Source of the DNA: CAUZWH01 sp965247665
GTDB lineage: Bacteria; Pseudomonadota; Alphaproteobacteria; SHVV01
Direction of reading: 5' to 3'
NCBI GenBank assembly: GCA_965247665.1
Contig: CBDFHH010000005.1
Coordinates: forward strand, 124,001 to 188,000
DNA length: 64,000 bases
The translations under genes and the position numbers were made by a program. The notes below the pieces were generated by a model. That model made no database searches and was not told the DNA's origin. It was given only the letters and a program-made list of their open reading frames with translations. This document shows positions 59,463-64,000 of this stretch, piece by piece (position 1 is the stretch's first letter; each line of letters starts with the position of its first letter).

Positions 59463-60284
59463 TCAACCCGGATCACGAGGCGTGAAATTGAATTCAAGCT
59501 CGATCTCACGACTGGCGAAAGAGGAAAGAAGGGGCGAAAAGGGATTGGTGGTTAGGCGGCAACGTGTAAACCCCTGCTCACTGAGAGACTCTGTGACGGC
59601 GGCGACGCGGGCGGAAGCAAGGGCCGCTGAGTAATCGTCAGGCATGACTAACAGAGAGCAGTCAACATCCTGGGGGATCAAATCTGGCAGCGTCGTCGCT
59701 AGGTGTTTGAGTTGCGCCAGCCCCCCCTGGAGGATCTCCGCCTCACCCGTGGCGAACAGGACCTCGGACTGAAAGACGAGGCGGTGGCCGACAATGCTGA
59801 TGTCCAGCCGATCGCCCAAAACCTGGCGCAAGCGGTTGAAAGTATCCGTGCGGTAACGAGCCATCTGTTCGGCTTCAAGACGGGCTTCGCGCCGCTGAAC
59901 CGCTTCGGCTTCAAGACGGGCGCGCCGCTGAACCGCTTCGGCTTTAAGACGCACCTCGGCTTTAAGGCGGCCCACGAGCTGCTGAACCGATTCGGCATGT
60001 ACGTTCTCAAGGCAAGACTCTCGCTCTTTCCTGGAAAGGATCAGCGTTACACCATCATAGAATTTCTTGAGGTCCGTTCCTCCGAAAGCCGTTGCTAGGG
60101 CATACCATTTACAAGCTTCAATCCAGTCGAACGCCAACGCGGCGGCCGCACCTCGGTTCCAATAGTCCTGCGACTTCTCGCGTACCTCGTACGAATTATC
60201 TTGAGCGTATGCTTCACCGTGCGCCGCCGCCGTGAATCCCAGCGCGGCGACCACTGCCAGCACCGCAAGCGTTTGTCGTTTCAT
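59463..60284 (-). CDS. Secreted protein with OmpA-like C-terminus, moron-type
   Basis: 273 residues. Signal peptide AVLAVVAALGFTAAAHGEAYA, then a helical domain, a repeated Arg/Glu/Ala coiled coil (residues about 104-138) and a C-terminal part resembling OmpA/MotB domains (GHRLVFQSEVLFATGEAEIL). It is transcribed against the late genes between early and late blocks, typical of morons that alter the lysogen envelope. ATG 60284 has an AAAGGGAA site. The start resembles the secreted protein at 47996-48340. Confidence 0.72.
   Translation of the reverse strand: MKRQTLAVLAVVAALGFTAAAHGEAYAQDNSYEVREKSQDYWNRGAAAALAFDWIEACKWYALATAFGGTDLKKFYDGVTLILSRKERESCLENVHAESVQQLVGRLKAEVRLKAEAVQRRARLEAEAVQRREARLEAEQMARYRTDTFNRLRQVLGDRLDISIVGHRLVFQSEVLFATGEAEILQGGLAQLKHLATTLPDLIPQDVDCSLLVMPDDYSAALASARVAAVTESLSEQGFTRCRLTTNPFSPLLSSFASREIELEFNFTPRDPG
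59870..59973. repeat. Short tandem repeats encoding the coiled coil of the secreted protein
   Basis: Units starting CGGCTT at 59870, 59906, 59939 and 59957 have lengths 36, 33 and 18 bp, all multiples of three. They share CGGCTTCAAGACGGGC and GCGCCGCTGAACCGCTT parts. They encode EAEAVQRR/ARLEAE heptad-like blocks on the minus strand, so repeat number would change coiled-coil length. Confidence 0.75.
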
Positions 60285-60453
60285 GGGTTCCCTTTCTTTC
60301 ACAGACCTTTCGTTCCCGCAGCTGAACCATAGGCTCCGTCATGCAGTCCACAAAGATGTATATAGACCCTCAAAAAAGGGGTCCTTACCAGGGCCGAAAG
60401 GTAAAGGGGTGGGCTGACGGTGACGGTTTTCTAGTGTTGGGGCACAATTTTGG

Positions 60454-60697
60454 GTGCGCAGTGCGCACTTAGGTGCGCACTTGCAACGCCGGAAAGTCCA
60501 GCGAAACCGCGGTCTTCAGCCCACACGCGGGTGCGCACCTATGCACGCAATGTAGAGACCGAAGTGCGCACCCTTATTGAGACAGGGTGCGCACCCGCAG
60601 TGCCCGAATGTCCACCAATTCTGCGGTCTTTGGCATCTATGCCGGGTGCGCACCTGTAACGCAGAACTTGGGGTGCGCACCCTGTTCAGGTGCGCAC
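60454..60697. repeat. Array of GTGCGCAC palindromes before terS (candidate cos/pac region)
   Basis: Perfect 8-bp palindromes GTGCGCAC start at 60461, 60473, 60531, 60564, 60587, 60646, 60673 and 60690; a ninth with one mismatch starts at 60454. Most are extended to GGTGCGCACC or similar. The segments 60473-60540 and 60587-60655 are degenerate copies of each other (shared GCGGTCTT, then GGGTGCGCACCT at the end), giving a period near 115 bp. The array ends 15 bp before the terS ATG, where lambda has cosB. No gene is open across it. Confidence 0.9.
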
Positions 60698-60711
60698 CGT
60701 GAGGGTCCGAC

Positions 60712-61248
60712 ATGGGCGTTTCGATCCGTGAATATGCCCGCCACCGCGGCGTCGCCGAATCGACGGTACGCAAGGCGCTTCGGTCGGGGCGCATCACCGC
60801 CGAGCCCGACGGTACCATCGAGCCCGGGAAGGCCGACGCCGCATGGGCTGCGAACACCAACGTCGCCAAGCGGCGCAAGCGCAAGGCGGTGCCGAAGGCG
60901 GCGCTCGAGGCGGCGCGCGAGACCCTGACGGAGAGCGGCCAGCGTCCCGCCGGCGCCGGCATGACCTTCATGGAAGCGCGCACCGCGAGCGAGGTGCTCA
61001 AGGTCCAGACCGCGCGCATCAACCTGCAGCGCCTGAAGGGCGAGGTCATCGACCGGGCCCGCGCCATCGCGCACGCCTTCCGGTTCGCCCGCGAAGTACG
61101 CGATGCCTGGCTCAACTGGCCGGCGCGGGTCTCGGCATTGATGGCGGCTGATCTCGGGGTCGACCCGCACACCATGCACACCGCGCTGGAAAAGCATGTC
61201 CGACAACATCTCGACGAGCTGGCAGAGGTCGAGCCGCGCCTTTCCTGA
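60712..61248 (+). CDS. Terminase small subunit (lambda Nu1-like)
   Basis: 178 residues. The N-terminal winged helix (SIREYARHRGVAESTVRKALRS) is of the Nu1 DNA-packaging type, followed by a basic linker (AKRRKRKAVPKAALEAA). A helical assembly region comes next (ARTASEVLKVQTARINLQRLKGEV) and a C-terminal part that should contact the large subunit. It would recognise the adjacent palindrome array. ATG 60712 has GAGGG 7 bp upstream. It overlaps terL by 53 bp. Confidence 0.88.
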   Translation: MGVSIREYARHRGVAESTVRKALRSGRITAEPDGTIEPGKADAAWAANTNVAKRRKRKAVPKAALEAARETLTESGQRPAGAGMTFMEARTASEVLKVQTARINLQRLKGEVIDRARAIAHAFRFAREVRDAWLNWPARVSALMAADLGVDPHTMHTALEKHVRQHLDELAEVEPRLS

Positions 61249-63226
61249 GACCTACGAAGGGGCAGAAGATTTCGAAGAGGCACTCCGTGGCGGGCTAAGG
61301 CCGGACCCGCTGCTGAGCGTCTCGGAATGGGCCGACAAACACCGGGTGCTGTCGCAGCGGGCGGCATCGGAACCGGGCCGCTGGCGCACCAGCCGCACGC
61401 CCTATCTCAAGGAGATCATGGATTGTCTCTCGCCGGCCTCGAAGGTCGAGCGGGTGGTGTTCATGAAGGGCTCGCAGGTCGGCGGCACCGAATGCGGCAG
61501 CAACTGGATCGGCTACGTGATCCACCAGGCGCCGGGGCCGATGATGGCGGTCTCGCCGACAGCGGAACTCGCCAAGCGCAACTCGAAGCAGCGCATCGAG
61601 CCTCAGATCGAGGACAGCCCGGTCCTGCGCGACCGCGTGAAGCCGTCGCGCTCGCGCGATTCGGGCAACACGATCCTGTCGAAGGAGTTTCCCGGCGGCG
61701 TGCTGGTCCTGACCGGCGCCAACTCGGCGGTGGGGCTGCGTTCGATGCCGGCCCGCTACCTGTTCCTCGACGAGGTGGACGGCTATCCGGGCGACGTCGA
61801 CGGCGAGGGCGATCCGATCCTGCTCGCCGAGCGGCGAGCCTCGACCTTTCAGCGGCGCAAGGTGCTTCTGGTGTCGACACCGAAGATCAAGGGGTTGTCG
61901 CGCATCGAGCACGAATACGAGGCCTCGGACCAGCGGCGCTACTTCGTGCCCTGTCCCGAGTGCGGGGCGTATCAGGCGCTTCGGTTCGAATGCCTCGTCT
62001 GGCCGAAGGGCAAGCCGGAGCAAGCGGCCTATTGCTGCGAGCATTGCGGCTCGTTGATCGAAGAACATTGCAAGACCGGGATGCTGGAGGCCGGCGAGTG
62101 GCGGCCAACGGCGCAAAAGGTAAATACGGAGGGGGACGAGAGCCCGAACCCGGACGACATTGGGAGTGACGGGCGGACCGCCGGCTTTCATCTTTCGAGC
62201 CTCTACAGCCCCGTCGGTTGGTTCTCCTGGGGCGACGCGGCGGTGCTGTTCGAGGCGTCGAAGAAGAACCCGGAACTGCTGAAGGGCTTCGTCAACACGG
62301 TCCTCGGCGAGACCTGGGTCGAGAGCGGCGAGGCGCCGGACTGGCAGCGACTCTATGACCGCCGCGAGCGCTGGCCGACCGGCACGGTGCCCGCGGGCGG
62401 ATTGTTCCTGACCGCCGGCGCGGACGTGCAGAAGGACCGCATCGAGGTCGACGTCTGGGCCTGGGGCCGCGGCCTCGAGAGCTGGCTTATCGATCACATC
62501 GTCATCGAAGGCGGGCCCGAGCGGACCGAGCCCTGGGCCGCGCTCGACCGGCTGCTCTCACAGGTCTGGCCGCATGAAGGAGGCGCGGCGCTGGGCTTGG
62601 CGAGGTTCGCCATCGACACCCGCTACGAGCCAATCCCGGTCTACACTTGGGCGCGCCGCGCTGGTAAGCAGGTGGCGCCGGTCAACGGTAACAAGTCCTT
62701 TAACCAGTCGAGCCCGGTCTCGGGACCGACCTATGTGGACGCTTCCGACGGCGGCAAGAAGCTGCGCCGCGGCGCCAAGCGTTACAGCGTCGCGGTCTCC
62801 GCCTTCAAGATCGAGACGTACAGGTTCCTGAGACTGGAACGGCCGACCGACGAAGAAAGCGCCGGTGGCAAGACGTACCCGCCCGGCACCATCCATCTGC
62901 CCCACTGGGTCGAGGACGAATGGCTCAAGCAGCTCGTCGCCGAGCAGCTGGTCACGGTGCGCACGCGGCACGGCTCTCCGCGGCACGAATGGCGGCAGCT
63001 GCGGGAACGCAACGAAGCATTGGACTGCCGGGTCTACGCCCGCGCCGCCGCCTGGATCGAAGGCGCCGACCGTTTCCCGGAACGCCGCTGGCGGCGTCTC
63101 GAGGCGGCGCTGGAAACAGACGGCGAGACCGGGCGGGACGGCGCGAAGAACGCAGCGGCATCGGATCATCCCGGCTCCCGCCCGGCGGGGCGCCGGCGCG
63201 TAACCCGCAGCAAGTGGATGGGCTGA
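61196..63226 (+). CDS. Terminase large subunit (lambda GpA-like)
   Basis: 676 residues. The ATPase has a Walker-A-like loop in VFMKGSQVGGTECGSNW and Walker B in YLFLDEVDGYPGDVDGEGD. A zinc-like Cys cluster (VPCPECGAYQ; YCCEHCGSLIEEHC) and a C-terminal nuclease region (AGADVQKDRIEVDVWAWGRG) follow. GpA-type enzymes cut cos DNA and drive packaging. Length and order match the GpA family. Confidence 0.95.
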   Translation: MSDNISTSWQRSSRAFPETYEGAEDFEEALRGGLRPDPLLSVSEWADKHRVLSQRAASEPGRWRTSRTPYLKEIMDCLSPASKVERVVFMKGSQVGGTECGSNWIGYVIHQAPGPMMAVSPTAELAKRNSKQRIEPQIEDSPVLRDRVKPSRSRDSGNTILSKEFPGGVLVLTGANSAVGLRSMPARYLFLDEVDGYPGDVDGEGDPILLAERRASTFQRRKVLLVSTPKIKGLSRIEHEYEASDQRRYFVPCPECGAYQALRFECLVWPKGKPEQAAYCCEHCGSLIEEHCKTGMLEAGEWRPTAQKVNTEGDESPNPDDIGSDGRTAGFHLSSLYSPVGWFSWGDAAVLFEASKKNPELLKGFVNTVLGETWVESGEAPDWQRLYDRRERWPTGTVPAGGLFLTAGADVQKDRIEVDVWAWGRGLESWLIDHIVIEGGPERTEPWAALDRLLSQVWPHEGGAALGLARFAIDTRYEPIPVYTWARRAGKQVAPVNGNKSFNQSSPVSGPTYVDASDGGKKLRRGAKRYSVAVSAFKIETYRFLRLERPTDEESAGGKTYPPGTIHLPHWVEDEWLKQLVAEQLVTVRTRHGSPRHEWRQLRERNEALDCRVYARAAAWIEGADRFPERRWRRLEAALETDGETGRDGAKNAAASDHPGSRPAGRRRVTRSKWMG

Positions 63227-63229
63227 GAC

Positions 63230-63442
63230 ATGGCGGACAAGACGTACACCGAAGATCAGGCGCGGGCGCTGCGCGAGGCGCTGACCTCGGGGGTGCTGAC
63301 CGTTTCCTATGACAGCAAGAGCGTCACGTACCGCTCGGTCCAGGAGATCAAGACGGCGCTCGCCGAGATCGAGAACGCCCGCGCCCGCGATGCCGGCAGG
63401 CAGGTGCGCCAGATCCGCATCGTCGGCAATAAGGGGTTTTAG
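63230..63442 (+). CDS. gpW-like head-tail joining protein
   Basis: 70 residues: YTEDQARALREALTSGVLTV then SKSVTYRSVQEIKTALAEIE. This small helix-strand-helix layout between terminase and portal is that of lambda gpW. It starts 3 bp after terL and ends 2 bp before the portal. Confidence 0.85.
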   Translation: MADKTYTEDQARALREALTSGVLTVSYDSKSVTYRSVQEIKTALAEIENARARDAGRQVRQIRIVGNKGF

Positions 63443-63444
63443 GC

Positions 63445-64000
63445 ATGAGTTTGGTCTCGCGCATTATGTCGACGTGGGGGGCGCCGGGCCGGGCCGGGCA
63501 TGGCGCTCGCCGGCCGATCCACGAGGCCGCGGGCTCGGGCCGCCGCGCTGTCGCCTGGCGGCCGGGCAATCCCGGGGCTTTGGCGACGACCTTCGCCACC
63601 GGCCACGACCTCCGGGTCAAGTCGCGCGATCTGGTGCGCCGCAACGCCTGGGCCGGCAGTGCCGTCGACGCCTTCGTCACCAACTGTATCGGCACCGGCA
63701 TCAAGCCGCAGTCGATCGCGACGGATGCGGCATTCCGCGAATCCGTGCATGCGCTCTGGTGGGACTGGTGCGGGGAGGCCGACGCGGACGGCGTCACTGA
63801 TTTCTACGGCCTCCAGGCGCTCGCCTGCCGGGCCATGATGGAAGGCGGTGAGTGTTTCGTGCGGCTCAGGGTGCGCCGACCCGAGGACGGTCTGCCGGTA
63901 CCGCTGCAGATCCAGCTCCTGGAGGCCGAACATGTGCCGCTTACCTTCAACACGACATTGCCGGGCGGCAACCTGGTGCGTGCCGGCATCGAGTTCGACC
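63445..64000 (+). CDS. Phage portal protein (lambda family), 5' part
   Basis: The first 185 codons are present; the gene runs off the window. Lambda-type portal features are LRVKSRDLVRRNAWAGSAVD, FVTNCIGTGIKPQS, WWDWCGEADADGVTDFYGLQ and MMEGGECFVRLRVRRPED. It forms the dodecameric ring for DNA entry. Order terS-terL-gpW-portal confirms the head module. Confidence 0.93.
   Translation, partial: MSLVSRIMSTWGAPGRAGHGARRPIHEAAGSGRRAVAWRPGNPGALATTFATGHDLRVKSRDLVRRNAWAGSAVDAFVTNCIGTGIKPQSIATDAAFRESVHALWWDWCGEADADGVTDFYGLQALACRAMMEGGECFVRLRVRRPEDGLPVPLQIQLLEAEHVPLTFNTTLPGGNLVRAGIEFD

Noticed and set aside
60454..60697. CRISPR array
   Set aside because: The repeated unit is only 8 bp and palindromic, spacers vary from 4 to 51 bp, and no cas genes are present; a protein-binding site array fits better.
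60454..60697. Replication iterons for a Rep protein
   Set aside because: The array lies at the packaging genes, far from dnaB and the replication protein, and the units are palindromes with irregular spacing; cos/pac is the better explanation, though not proven.

Overview
Organism and overall picture. The window is GC-rich and densely coded, with an alphaproteobacterial look. The gene run histone-deacetylase-like / xseB / ispA / dxs near tlyA, a DmdC-like acyl-CoA dehydrogenase, a fused-type indolepyruvate oxidoreductase pair and a DUF6456 protein all suggest a Rhodospirillales-like bacterium. The species cannot be read from the sequence. About 40 kb of chromosome (1-40047) is followed by the left part of a lambda-like prophage (40127 to beyond 64000) that abuts a tRNA-Arg(ACG) gene.

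Chromosome. 1-6.9 kb: tail of a sensor kinase, a 276-bp internally deleted IS630 copy, tlyA, a LOG-family gene, a class II aldolase, and the isoprenoid/exonuclease VII operon (histone-deacetylase-like, xseB, ispA, dxs). 7-11.3 kb: an RND efflux adaptor and pump. 11.4-17.9 kb: acyl-CoA ligase, acyl-CoA dehydrogenase, a Sua5-type tRNA t6A enzyme and a D-2-hydroxyglutarate-dehydrogenase-like flavoenzyme. 17.9-32.4 kb looks like a catabolic region: two tandem luciferase-like monooxygenases, a gentisate dioxygenase-like double cupin, two tandem MFS carriers, a decayed alanine dehydrogenase, an omega-transaminase, an APH-fold kinase beside a divergent enolase homologue, and a 2-oxoacid:ferredoxin oxidoreductase pair. 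32.4-40 kb: small hypothetical genes, a full-length but frameshifted IS630 copy, relics of an older phage-like element (HerA-like ATPase and an excisionase-like gene, both with in-frame stops), gamma-glutamyltransferase, a P1-family peptidase, a lipoprotein and tRNA-Arg.

Prophage. Next to the tRNA is a leftward operon of 19 mostly overlapping genes (47424 down to 40174). It encodes several microproteins, an ERF annealing protein, a YqaJ exonuclease, a secreted nuclease, an excisionase and a tyrosine integrase. A consensus promoter at 47451-47479 drives it, with 17-bp AAACAC-N5-GTGTTT sites laid over that promoter. Related sites lie between the divergent S24-type repressor (48354-49022) and a Cro-like gene (49109-49336), so the layout copies lambda OL/OR. 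To the right lie a HicAB module on the opposite strand, a resolvase, a cluster of truncated genes, two DNA methyltransferases, a DnaB helicase, a replication protein and a DHH phosphoesterase. A DUF6456 protein follows, sitting just before a promoter-hairpin-terminator unit at the position of lambda pR'/tR'. The late block begins with a striking array of GTGCGCAC palindromes (60454-60697) directly before small terminase, then large terminase, a gpW-like joiner and the portal, which runs off the window.

Main observations. These are the terS-proximal GTGCGCAC array (candidate cos/pac site), the shared operator system, the Q/pR'-like late switch, repeated methyltransferase-tail scars with neighbouring gene stubs, and the older phage relic 4.6 kb from the present attachment site. 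All functional statements are by reading the sequence; no searches were run.
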